Positions 1 to 6,759 of a stretch of 64,000 bases of DNA are shown piece after piece. Numbering within the stretch: position 1 is the first letter of the stretch; every line of letters begins with the position of its first letter. The translations under genes and the position numbers were made by a program. This stretch comes from UBA2108 sp002713215 (GTDB taxonomy: Bacteria > Bacteroidota > Bacteroidia > Flavobacteriales_G > Salibacteraceae): positions 36,633 through 100,632 of the forward strand of contig CALAPY010000062.1 of NCBI GenBank assembly GCA_937891015.1. The letters run 5' to 3'. The notes under the pieces are model-generated. The model was not told the origin of the DNA, searched no databases, and saw nothing but the letters and a program-made list of their open reading frames with translations.

Positions 1-1338
1 TACGCCATATTCGTCGGGATAAACTTCTAATTTCTGTTGTCCATCCTGAAGCAGTTGTTCCAGGATGCTTAGGGTGGCAATTTGGAATTCATGCGTGTAA
101 ATGGTTGGCTTGTGATCGAGTTTTATTTCAATCCATTTTGAATGATGCTTAGCATTGGTGGGTGTGTAAACGAGCCAGTCGGAGTGGTCGAAACGACGGT
201 TGTAAAATTGGTTGTCTTGCATATTAAAGATCTCTTCACCAACTTCTTCGAGGTATTTCTCGGCCTTTTCCGTATTCCCCACTTTTAGAAAACCTCTAAT
301 TGCAACCAGGGTAGGCATTACACTTGAATGCAGTTTAGAACCTACTTCCGTTTTTTCATTTTCAAACACCTTAAGTTGTTGAATAAACATATTGGTTAGT
401 CGGCGGTACTCCTTTAATCTTTTGTTGGCGTTTTGTTTATCTATGTACCACAATACCAATGCAATGATCAGTGTAGCCGTTAAGGCAATTGCCCAATTTA
501 AAAAAGTAGCAAATCGGACTCGATCTTTTTCTTGTTGTAGCTCCGTTTCCAATCGGGCAATGGTAAGGGCTATTTCTTTGTTTTTAAGGCTGTCAGCTAC
601 AACATGGTATTGACTTTTGTAGAAATAAGCACTGTCAATATTACCTAATTGAAAATGTAATTCCTTTAAGTTCCAAAGGGCTGCTTCTTTGAGTATCAAA
701 TTGTTACTTGAACTCGAAGATATTCTGAGATAAAAAAGTGCACTGTCTGGTACCTCTTGATTGAGATACATAGTAGTTAGGTTATGCAGGGCCACTTGCA
801 TTTTAAAGTTATCTTTTAGCGAAGCCGCCAATTTTTGTGCCTGTACTAAATGATTAGCGGCACGGTTGTATTGCTCTGCATGATTGTACAAATAACCAAA
901 ATTTATGTGAGTAGAGTATTGAGCCGTTTGGTCTTTGTTTTCTAAGGCTTTTTGTAGGCGCTTTTCGTAGAGTTTTTCGGCTAAATCATACTTTCCGAGC
1001 TTTACATAAACATTGGCTAGGTTCGACCAGCATTTGTGTTCATTTTCCAAGTCGTTTATGGTATTGAAGAATTTGCTGGCCTGTTTAAAGTTTTCAATGC
1101 TCTTTCTATATTCTTCCTGTTGATAAAGAATAATTCCAAGTTTTTTGAAACATTGGGCTTTAATGCTATCTGGCGTTTCTTGGAAATGGCCTGTTCTAAA
1201 GTAGTAGGTGTAGGCACTGTCAAATTGATGGTTCTGGTAATGGGTATTAGCGAGTTGAAGCCACTCAGGCCAGTGGTGCTTTGCACCGGCCCAAATGGAA
1301 TAACTCATAAATAATATGATTAACGCAATACGTGTCAT
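1..1338 (-). CDS. TPR sensor with degenerate histidine-kinase-like domain (3' end beyond window)
   Basis: The reading frame opens at ATG 1338 and is still open at base 1, so 446 residues are visible and the C-terminus lies outside. It starts with a signal-like hydrophobic segment (ending near WAGA), continues with TPR-like helical repeats (about residues 20-260), a coiled linker, one membrane helix (about 285-305) and then a region resembling the dimerisation and ATPase parts of NarL/LytS-type kinases: KLHSSVMP carries the candidate phospho-His and SILEQLLQDGQQ sits where the N-box should be. The N-box lacks its usual Asn, so kinase activity is uncertain. The start overlaps the preceding 95-residue gene by 4 bases (ATGA), implying co-transcription. 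The last part aligns clearly with the gene at 5514-6077, which is coupled to a response regulator; a partner regulator for this one could lie to the left of the window. Too near the edge to give a symbol. Confidence 0.75.
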   Translation of the reverse strand, partial: MTRIALIILFMSYSIWAGAKHHWPEWLQLANTHYQNHQFDSAYTYYFRTGHFQETPDSIKAQCFKKLGIILYQQEEYRKSIENFKQASKFFNTINDLENEHKCWSNLANVYVKLGKYDLAEKLYEKRLQKALENKDQTAQYSTHINFGYLYNHAEQYNRAANHLVQAQKLAASLKDNFKMQVALHNLTTMYLNQEVPDSALFYLRISSSSSNNLILKEAALWNLKELHFQLGNIDSAYFYKSQYHVVADSLKNKEIALTIARLETELQQEKDRVRFATFLNWAIALTATLIIALVLWYIDKQNANKRLKEYRRLTNMFIQQLKVFENEKTEVGSKLHSSVMPTLVAIRGFLKVGNTEKAEKYLEEVGEEIFNMQDNQFYNRRFDHSDWLVYTPTNAKHHSKWIEIKLDHKPTIYTHEFQIATLSILEQLLQDGQQKLEVYPDEYGV

Positions 1339-1622
1339 TCAAAAATGCAAATTGATTTACCTTTTTCCACCCCTCCTTTCTTAGTAACCACCGGCGCCGA
1401 CAGCTCATTATTTTCCCGTTCAACGGTTTCATTAAAAGGTCGGTCTCCGGCTGCGGCGGTACCACTTACTACATCAAACTGAAACTCACCTTCCGGGTTT
1501 CTACCAACATACTGGATGTCTTCGTTATCGCTTACGTTTATGTATCCCACCAGGGCATAATCGTTGCCACTAATGTGGTCTACCGGGTTTGGGTCTACTA
1601 CGGGTCTGTATAAAACACTCAT
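1335..1622 (-). CDS. hypothetical 95-residue protein, translationally coupled to TPR sensor
   Basis: I do not recognise this protein. It begins at ATG 1622, six bases after the stop of the small gene upstream, and its TGA overlaps the start of the TPR sensor gene (ATGA). It has no signal peptide, membrane segment or cysteine cluster; it is acidic, rich in Asn, Asp, Val and Gly, and proline-rich near its N-terminus. The tight packing on both sides is the main argument that it is real. A role linked to the sensor, for example as a small secreted or cytosolic effector, is only a guess. Confidence 0.55.
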   Translation of the reverse strand: MSVLYRPVVDPNPVDHISGNDYALVGYINVSDNEDIQYVGRNPEGEFQFDVVSGTAAAGDRPFNETVERENNELSAPVVTKKGGVEKGKSICIFE

Positions 1623-1628
1623 AATTTT

Positions 1629-1842
1629 TTAGAATTTAATAAAGTTAATAAAGGGCGAGTTAACGGGTTTTTTCAGGAGTAGTTTCATTTCGACTGGGTT
1701 AGTGTAAACTTTTTTGGTAGGTAACCCATTAGGCTCGTCCATACTTATCCTTCCTTCTTTGGTTATGGCAAGTGTTTTTTTTCTTTTCAATTATTTTTTC
1801 TAAGCGCTCCGTATTGAGTTTGTCGAGGCATAAGTCATTCAT
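1629..1842 (-). pseudogene. small gene of about 70 codons with a frameshift at an A8 run
   Basis: From ATG 1842 one frame reads MNDLCLDKLNTERLEKIIEK and then meets a run of eight A (bases 1775-1782, T on the plus strand). In that frame it stops after 37 codons. If the run is read as seven A, the frame continues as TLAITKEGRISMDEPNG and ends at TAA 1629, six bases before the next start. Both halves look protein-like and the joined product would be 70 residues. The cause could be a sequencing error, a true frameshift, or slippage at the A run. A TAnnTTTG box at 1873-1880 lies upstream. No family recognised. Confidence 0.5.
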
Positions 1843-1858
1843 AGTTCAAATAATTAAT

Positions 1859-1873
1859 GGGAGTAGAACTCCC
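1859..1873. promoter_or_regulatory. inverted repeat GGGAGT-AGA-ACTCCC
   Basis: A perfect 6-base inverted repeat with a 3-base spacer lies between the candidate -7 box (1873-1880, minus strand) and the start codon at 1842. It falls where the transcript would start, so it could be an operator or a 5' hairpin. Function is inferred from position only. Confidence 0.35.
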
Positions 1874-1880
1874 AAATTTA
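1873..1880 (-). promoter_or_regulatory. candidate -7 box TAAATTTG for the 1842-1 gene set
   Basis: Read on the minus strand this is TAAATTTG, matching the Bacteroidota -7 consensus TAnnTTTG, 30 bases before ATG 1842. No convincing -33 TTG at the usual spacing was seen. Confidence 0.4.
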
Positions 1881-2043
1881 TACGACCGTTTTGAGAAAAA
1901 CCTTAGTATAAATAACCAAATTTTGAGGATTTGCGAAAACGTGAGGTTGATAATATGTATGATATTATAAAGGTTGGGTGAGGGGGGAAGTTGTATTTTT
2001 AGCCTGATACGTTGTTCACTTGTTTTAGTGTTATACTAAGTGA

Positions 2044-3246
2044 ATGAAAAGAATATATAATCAAAGACACAATAAAGTAGCTTTTTTATATGCTGGTTCT
2101 AGATTAGTAGAACGGATGGCTTACTATGGTTTGCGGTCGTCAATTGTATTGTATATGACCGGAGATGTATTTAAAATGTCGTCAAGAGATGCATTAACCA
2201 TATATGGTTGGTTCGGCACTGCTTTTCTTTTCTCTCATGTAGTAGGAGCAATTATTGGTGATTTGTTTATTGGGAATAAAAGATCTATAATTTTTGGAGG
2301 AATAGTTCAGTCCCTTGGCGCATTTAGCCTATGTATATCTAATGAAGCGGGATTTTTCCTTGGTCTGTTCTTAATTGTATTGGGTGGAGGTTTGTTTACT
2401 CCAAATATCATTTCAAACTTTGGAAAGCAGTATTTGAAATGCCCTAAGCTTTTAGATTCCGGATTTACACTATTGTACACAGTAGGTAATTTTGGGGCGC
2501 TCTTTGGGGTAGTTATTATTGGAGTTATAGGAGAGCAATATGGTTGGAATGCTGCGTTCCTGATTTCTGGTTTGCTCATGTTACTGTCAATGGCCACAAT
2601 ATACTTTGTAAAAGAAGATATAGTAAGTACCCCTCCGTCTAAAAACTTGCTCATAAAAGAGAGTTGGGCAAAAATTACAATTGTAGTTCTGTCGGTTGCG
2701 ATGCTATGGGCCACGTTTAGTTTGGTCAACTATCAAATGTTTGATTTACACCTGAAGTTTAGCGAAATATTGGCATACAATATCCCTAGAGGATTTTGGA
2801 CTTCCATGGATTCTAGTTTTACATTACCATTGTGCATTTTGGCGGTAATCATTTGGAGTTTTTTCTATGTTACTCAGTTAAAAAAATTGGTTCTTGGATT
2901 TGTTTTGGCTTCAATTTCTTTTGGTTTTCTTTTTCTTATTCCTGAAAACCTCGGTCAGAATCACTTCGTGCTTTATATATTGTTCCTGTTTTTGTTGTCA
3001 GTATCCGAGGTTCTAATTATACCTATTCTCAATTCTACACTTACACAATACGCAAACCCAAGGTATTTAGCCATAATTCTTAGTTTGGCTTATTTACCGA
3101 TCCGTTTCTTAGTGTTTGTGGTTGCTATGTTTAATGGGCCTCTAAGCAGGGAGCCGGGGTTAAGTTCTGTAATTGCTATTGTGATGGCTGTTTCTGTAAG
3201 TTTAGGATTAATTGTATATATAAGCAGAAGTGAACGTAACCAATAA
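2044..3246 (+). CDS. POT/PTR2-type membrane transporter (MFS superfamily)
   Basis: This 400-residue protein is almost wholly hydrophobic, with about 12 membrane helices. Near the N-terminus it carries ERMAYYG (E23, R24, Y27, Y28, G29), which matches the ERFxYYG signature of proton-coupled oligopeptide transporters, followed by a GDLFIGNKR loop typical of MFS proteins (72-80) and LYTVGNFGALFG further on. Family members of this type import di- and tripeptides with protons across the inner membrane. It is shorter than the usual 450-500 residues, so loops or the two extra helices of bacterial POTs may be missing; the substrate is therefore open. The start ATG follows a 200-base spacer shared with a divergent gene set. 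The next gene (+) is a small HTH protein. Confidence 0.75.
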   Translation: MKRIYNQRHNKVAFLYAGSRLVERMAYYGLRSSIVLYMTGDVFKMSSRDALTIYGWFGTAFLFSHVVGAIIGDLFIGNKRSIIFGGIVQSLGAFSLCISNEAGFFLGLFLIVLGGGLFTPNIISNFGKQYLKCPKLLDSGFTLLYTVGNFGALFGVVIIGVIGEQYGWNAAFLISGLLMLLSMATIYFVKEDIVSTPPSKNLLIKESWAKITIVVLSVAMLWATFSLVNYQMFDLHLKFSEILAYNIPRGFWTSMDSSFTLPLCILAVIIWSFFYVTQLKKLVLGFVLASISFGFLFLIPENLGQNHFVLYILFLFLLSVSEVLIIPILNSTLTQYANPRYLAIILSLAYLPIRFLVFVVAMFNGPLSREPGLSSVIAIVMAVSVSLGLIVYISRSERNQ

Positions 3247-3288
3247 TGCCGGAAAATAACCTTTCATGTTCAAGTGGGTAAAGAAACC

Positions 3289-3366
3289 ATGCCCAAAAAA
3301 TGGTTAATTGTACTGACTTTTATTTTAAAACTCACCCTTACGTTTGGCAGTAACCCCTTAAAGTGA
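3289..3366 (+). CDS. possible 25-residue signal-peptide-like ORF
   Basis: ATG 3289 opens a 25-codon frame, MPKKWLIVLTFILKLTLTFG and five more residues, ending at TGA 3364-3366, seven bases before the start of the HTH gene. It looks like an isolated secretion signal with a lysine-rich start and a hydrophobic core. It may be a leader peptide, a remnant of a longer gene, or chance. Confidence 0.2.
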   Translation: MPKKWLIVLTFILKLTLTFGSNPLK

Positions 3367-3373
3367 TTTTGAA

Positions 3374-3640
3374 ATGAAGCCAGAACGAACTCATTCCATA
3401 AAGCCAGCAACTCTTACTACCATGAATCGGATGCTAACTAGACGCGAAGAACAAATTTTAAAAATGTTATTGGCCGAATACACTCAACCGGAAATATGCA
3501 AGGTTTTAAAACTTCATTGCAATACAGTATCTGATGCCAAACGCAGAGTAATGGAAAAATGGAATGTGCTAACAATGGTAGGTCTGGTAAAGGAGGGAAT
3601 TAAACGCGGGTATTTGGAACTGGAAGAGGATCATTTTTGA
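3374..3640 (+). CDS. stand-alone LuxR/GerE-type HTH protein
   Basis: An 88-residue protein consisting almost only of a LuxR-type DNA-binding domain: LTRREEQILKMLLAEYTQPE, then a recognition-helix region with NTVSDAKRRVMEKW. It has no receiver or sensor domain. ATG 3374 is used here; ATG 3422 would keep the whole HTH and is also possible. Such small GerE proteins act as transcription regulators. Neighbours are a POT transporter upstream (same strand, 127 bases) and a barrel protein downstream, which gives possible but unproven targets. The HTH is of the same general class as in the response regulator at 4936-5517. Confidence 0.7.
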   Translation: MKPERTHSIKPATLTTMNRMLTRREEQILKMLLAEYTQPEICKVLKLHCNTVSDAKRRVMEKWNVLTMVGLVKEGIKRGYLELEEDHF

Positions 3641-3696
3641 ATACGCTATGTAAGGGGAATATGGAATATTCGTTATTCCTTGCCTGGCTATTTTCA

Positions 3697-3735
3697 GATT
3701 CCTGCTCCCGATAGTTATCGGGACGCAGGAATGAC
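3697..3735. repeat. REP-like palindromic element (copy a)
   Basis: The bases run GATTCCTGC at the left to GCAGGAATGACG at the right, an 8-base arm pair (3698-3705 and 3725-3732), with an inner CCCGATA/TATCGGG pair. It belongs to the dispersed CGTCATTCC family described in the findings and lies between two genes. Confidence 0.7.
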
Positions 3736-3892
3736 GTTTCATTTTTATAAGGTAATTCCTTTAACCCGTTCTATTATTAAGCAAAAGCGTTTTTAAATAG
3801 CTGCCACTAACTGTCACTCATTTTACTTCTTCCGGTATTGAATTATATCAACTTTGTACGGCTTAGTTTGTCTATTGAAAAAAAGAAGAAGA

Positions 3893-4813
3893 ATGAAAAG
3901 AATAGTTGGTATAGTAGGAGGGATGGTGTTGGTTTTAATGGCGGCAAACACTATAAATGCCCAGGGATGTAGCGACGCTGGATTTTGTACCATAGATAGT
4001 TTTAAGCCTAATAACCAAAAAGAGGATAGTGCCTCTGCACCCAAGAATCAGGTTAAGGTAGGAGCTTCTTATGGTGATGCCGATAGAGGCATTATTGCCA
4101 TAGGATCCTATGTAGAATACAACCGGTCACTCAGCAAACGTTGGGGGCTTGACTTAAAGCTTACTGCTTTGTCTCAGAGTGGAAATGACATATCGGTTTT
4201 CGGACTATCGGATGTATTCGTAAATGCAAACTACCAGGCAGCTAAAAACCTAAAGTTTACACTGGGGGGTAAGATACCTCTAACTGACGGAAACCGAACA
4301 AAGGACGGCCTTCCACTACCTATGGATTACCAGTCAAGTTTGGGTACCTTCGATCTCTTATTGGGCATTGGTTATCAAATTGTAGGTGTTCAACTGGTAG
4401 CCGCCATTCAGCAACCTCTTACTCAAAACAACAACCAGTTTCTCGCAGAAACCTATGATCCTATGTCACCACTTGTTGGTTGGCAGTCTACCAACAATTA
4501 CCAACGAGCCGGAGATATGTTATTGCGTATTTCCTATCCTTTCAACATTGGAGAAAAACTGAAAATAACGGCAAGTTTGCTCCCCATCTACCATTTTGCC
4601 AATGACAAATACACCGATGCTTTCGGAGTTGAAAAGGAAATTGCCAATTCAGAGGGCTTAACCCTAAACTGGAATGCATACGTAGACTTAATGGCTAACA
4701 AGAACAGCACCCTTCAATTCAATTTGGGTTCTCCGATAATTATTAGGAAAGCCCGGCCGGATGGATTGACGCGTAGTTTAATTATGACGCTGGAATACCG
4801 GATTAGGTTTTAA
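3893..4813 (+). CDS. outer-membrane beta-barrel protein with CSDAGFCT N-terminus
   Basis: Starting at ATG 3893 (upstream TTG 3854 would add a non-signal extension), the 306-residue product has a clear signal peptide ending ...NTINAQ, followed directly by GCSDAGFCTIDSFKPN with two cysteines. The rest is made of alternating amphipathic strands and ends in YRIRF, the aromatic C-terminus expected for BAM-inserted barrels. Related uncharacterised Bacteroidota proteins with the same CSDAGFCT start exist to my memory, with no known substrate. It probably forms a channel or acts as a periplasm-facing barrel; function not known. It is a single gene flanked by REP-like repeats on both sides. Confidence 0.65.
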   Translation: MKRIVGIVGGMVLVLMAANTINAQGCSDAGFCTIDSFKPNNQKEDSASAPKNQVKVGASYGDADRGIIAIGSYVEYNRSLSKRWGLDLKLTALSQSGNDISVFGLSDVFVNANYQAAKNLKFTLGGKIPLTDGNRTKDGLPLPMDYQSSLGTFDLLLGIGYQIVGVQLVAAIQQPLTQNNNQFLAETYDPMSPLVGWQSTNNYQRAGDMLLRISYPFNIGEKLKITASLLPIYHFANDKYTDAFGVEKEIANSEGLTLNWNAYVDLMANKNSTLQFNLGSPIIIRKARPDGLTRSLIMTLEYRIRF

Positions 4814-4879
4814 TGTAACCCCTTTTTGCTAGGGTCATTATTCACAACACCGATTAGTGGGTTACTCATTTTGTTTATA

Positions 4880-4912
4880 GATTCCTGACTCACTTCGTTC
4901 TCAGGAATGACG
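4880..4912. repeat. REP-like palindromic element (copy b)
   Basis: GATTCCTGA ... TCAGGAATGACG forms a short inverted repeat of the same dispersed family, between two convergent genes (4813 and 4936). It could also serve as a transcription barrier. Confidence 0.65.
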
Positions 4913-4935
4913 CTTGGTTAAAAATATGGCTAGAC

Positions 4936-5517
4936 CTATAACTGAGCAATCGAAGAAATTTCCAGTTTCTGGTATATTTTTCTGAGGTGGTTACTTAAGG
5001 TATTGACTGATATATCAAGGGTTTTGGCTATTTCTTCCTTGTTCTTTTTCAATTTATGCAAGGCAATTATTTCTTTCTCTCTGGGAGAGAGAACATCGCT
5101 TTTGGGTAGTGCAATTAACCTTCGTATTTCTTTGGCATATTTTGGCTGATACCAAAATCCATTATCGGCAATGGTATCTATGGCTAAAACCAACTGATTC
5201 AGGCTTGCAGTTTTGTTTACATATCCATGGATCAATTCGTGCCTGCAGATTAAGAGTGTATACACTTCACCGTAGGTGGTAAACATAATAATCTTAAGTC
5301 GTTTCAGTTTCTCCTTTTCAATGTCGGCTAGTATATCATAGGCGTTACCAAGCGATCCATAATCGAAGTCAAGTAGTAGAATATCGAATTCCCTTAATTC
5401 GCTATAATCCAGTGTCTTCGGAGTAAAAATACTTACCCTAAAATAGTATTGACTTTCTAATGCAACAGCTAAACTCTGAGCAACTAAAACGTGATCATCT
5501 AGTATTGCAATATTCAT
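4936..5517 (-). CDS. NarL/FixJ-family response regulator
   Basis: The 193-residue protein has a receiver domain (acidic pair D7-D8, phospho-acceptor D50 in ILLLDFD, Thr80/81, Lys102) and a C-terminal LuxR-type HTH (about 135-190, LSPREKEIIALHKL ... ISVNTLSNHLRKIYQKL). Proteins of this type bind DNA when phosphorylated. Its ATG overlaps the stop of the kinase-like gene upstream (ATGA at 5514-5517), so the two are translated together and probably form a two-component pair. All key receiver residues are present even though the partner looks degenerate. Targets are not visible. Confidence 0.85.
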   Translation of the reverse strand: MNIAILDDHVLVAQSLAVALESQYYFRVSIFTPKTLDYSELREFDILLLDFDYGSLGNAYDILADIEKEKLKRLKIIMFTTYGEVYTLLICRHELIHGYVNKTASLNQLVLAIDTIADNGFWYQPKYAKEIRRLIALPKSDVLSPREKEIIALHKLKKNKEEIAKTLDISVNTLSNHLRKIYQKLEISSIAQL

Positions 5518-6077
5518 GAGTCAAGGCCAAGTAAGGGTATGTGTAATTTTTGTTGGGTGAACTTGCAATGAAAAGAAGAAAGTAAATGAAGCGTGTTTTC
5601 AGCGTATTGAATGGGTGAGCTAAACGTTACTTCTATTCCATATTCATCACAGTCAACCATTATTTTTTGTCCTGCGTCTTGCAAGAGTAATTCCAGAATG
5701 CTTAGAGCAACGATTTTGTAATCCATATCGTATAGGTTAGGATCAGCTTCGCTGTTACACTCAATCCATTGATAGTCGTTTTTAGCATTGCTAGGTACAA
5801 AGCGATACCAGTCCGACTGATTAAACCTTTTGCTATAGAGTTGGTTGCTTTGTAATTCCACTAAAAGGTCGGTAGACTTTTGCAGGTGTTTCATACCTTC
5901 TTCATACTTTTCTAAATGAAAATAGTTTCTTGCTGTTATAAGAAGGGGTAGGAGCGTTGTATGCAACCACGATCCTATTTCGCTTATTTCATTTTCACGT
6001 GTTTTTAACTGCTCAATATAGAGCGCTATCCAGGTTTGCACTTCCTTCTTTCTTTGATTATTACCCTGTTCATCCAT
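5514..6077 (-). CDS. shortened histidine-kinase-like partner of the response regulator
   Basis: From ATG 6077 (TTG 6089 also possible) the product is 187 residues. It aligns with the C-terminal part of the sensor at 1-1338: WLHTTLLP matches KLHSSVMP, SKRFNQSDWYRFVPSNAK matches NRRFDHSDWLVYTPTNAK, and SILELLLQDAGQK matches SILEQLLQDGQQK. The His of a dimerisation domain is kept, the N-box Asn is not, and no clear G-boxes are seen, so ATP-dependent kinase activity is doubtful. Unlike its paralogue it has no TPR region. A membrane helix appears just upstream in another frame: reading four instead of five T at 6088-6092 would join CLITI to LVWLMDEQ and extend the frame to 6168. The gene may thus be frameshifted or truncated. 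Confidence 0.6.
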   Translation of the reverse strand: MDEQGNNQRKKEVQTWIALYIEQLKTRENEISEIGSWLHTTLLPLLITARNYFHLEKYEEGMKHLQKSTDLLVELQSNQLYSKRFNQSDWYRFVPSNAKNDYQWIECNSEADPNLYDMDYKIVALSILELLLQDAGQKIMVDCDEYGIEVTFSSPIQYAENTLHLLSSFHCKFTQQKLHIPLLGLDS

Positions 6078-6121
6078 AAGCCATACCAAAAATTGTAATT
6101 AAGCAGCCTACCAAAGTTTTG

Positions 6122-6298
6122 ATGACTGAGGCACCAAAAGTGTTTTGGTTAGGGTATACGGGCTTAATTTATACAAATGCATTTAGTTTAGTCCTCTTTT
6201 TATTAGCTCCTACGCTTACAGCTTTTGCTGTAATTATATGGTGTAGGGGTGTTATTCATAATATTAGTGGATCTGTAATACCATCACTTTGGAGCTAA
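6122..6298 (+). CDS. possible 58-residue membrane peptide
   Basis: ATG 6122 opens 58 codons ending at TAA 6298. The product has two adjacent hydrophobic stretches (VFWLGYTGLIY and FSLVLFLLAPTLTAFAVIIW). It lies head to head with the kinase-like gene and overlaps the possible upstream extension of that gene on the other strand, so at most one of the two is likely to be real. No recognised family. Confidence 0.25.
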   Translation: MTEAPKVFWLGYTGLIYTNAFSLVLFLLAPTLTAFAVIIWCRGVIHNISGSVIPSLWS

Positions 6299-6583
6299 TT
6301 TATTTGTTTTATGCTAAATCGGTACAGCCACGGTTGTCTTTCATTCAATTGAATTTGTCTACTGTGCCAATCGGCTTGTTTAGAATTCATCAGGTTAGGG
6401 TGTTAATCTGACATTAATGCCTGCTTTTTATCCAGAATGCTGACTGAATCGCGTTATTTACAATGGACAGGATTTTGCTCTTGAAGGCTGCTGGTACATA
6501 TAAATTCTGCATTGCTTCTTGGCAATTCATGGTTCGGCTTCTATTAAGTCAGGTATCAAATTTAAGAACTGGGAAAGATAATT

Positions 6584-6605
6584 TAATAGTTAATATTAAC
6601 TATTA
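6584..6605. promoter_or_regulatory. 22-base perfect palindrome
   Basis: The sequence is a perfect inverted repeat with half-site TAATAGTTAAT and no spacer, wholly A/T apart from one G and one C. It lies alone in a gene-free stretch, about 500 bases upstream of the kinase-like gene on the minus strand. It could be an operator for a dimeric regulator or a cruciform-forming site; the target is not evident. Confidence 0.4.
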
Positions 6606-6625
6606 TACTAAAAATCTGAAATTAG

Positions 6626-6637
6626 ATACACGTGTAT
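6626..6637. promoter_or_regulatory. 12-base perfect palindrome ATACACGTGTAT
   Basis: A perfect palindrome centred on CACGTG, 20 bases after the 22-base palindrome. Position suggests a second operator-like site; nothing else supports a function. Confidence 0.3.
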
Positions 6638-6704
6638 ATAATTCCGAGAACGCAGTGTGTTAAAGGTCAGTAGGTTAAAAGAAGAATGTTTCACCTTTAA
6701 TTAT

Positions 6705-6729
6705 TGTTTGAGTTGATTTTTCTCAAACA
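6705..6729 (-). terminator. hairpin after the DUF4105 gene
   Basis: TGTTTGAG and CTCAAACA form a perfect 8-base stem with a 9-base loop, 30 bases beyond the TAA at 6760 of the seven-gene minus-strand set. On the minus strand it is followed by an A/T-rich tract rather than a clean U run, so it is a weak terminator candidate. Confidence 0.4.
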
Positions 6730-6759
6730 CAATGGATTATTTGTAAGTACCGCAATTAT

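Larger units (their letters stand above)
6090..6759. other. 670-base gene-poor region with palindromes
   Basis: This stretch lies between the 3' end of the DUF4105 gene and the start of the kinase-like gene. It holds a possible membrane-segment remnant (6088-6168, minus), a 58-codon plus-strand ORF (6122-6298), a 22-base perfect palindrome (6584-6605), a 12-base perfect palindrome (6626-6637) and a hairpin (6705-6729). A 66-codon frame at 6463-6663 has no protein-like features. I see no RNA gene. Confidence 0.6.

Noticed and set aside
1335..1842. RiPP (lanthipeptide-like) precursor genes
   Set aside because: Neither small protein has a Ser/Thr/Cys-rich core after a leader, and no modification enzyme is seen.
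6463..6663. 66-codon ORF in the gene-poor region
   Set aside because: No export signal, no domain pattern, and it runs through both palindromes.
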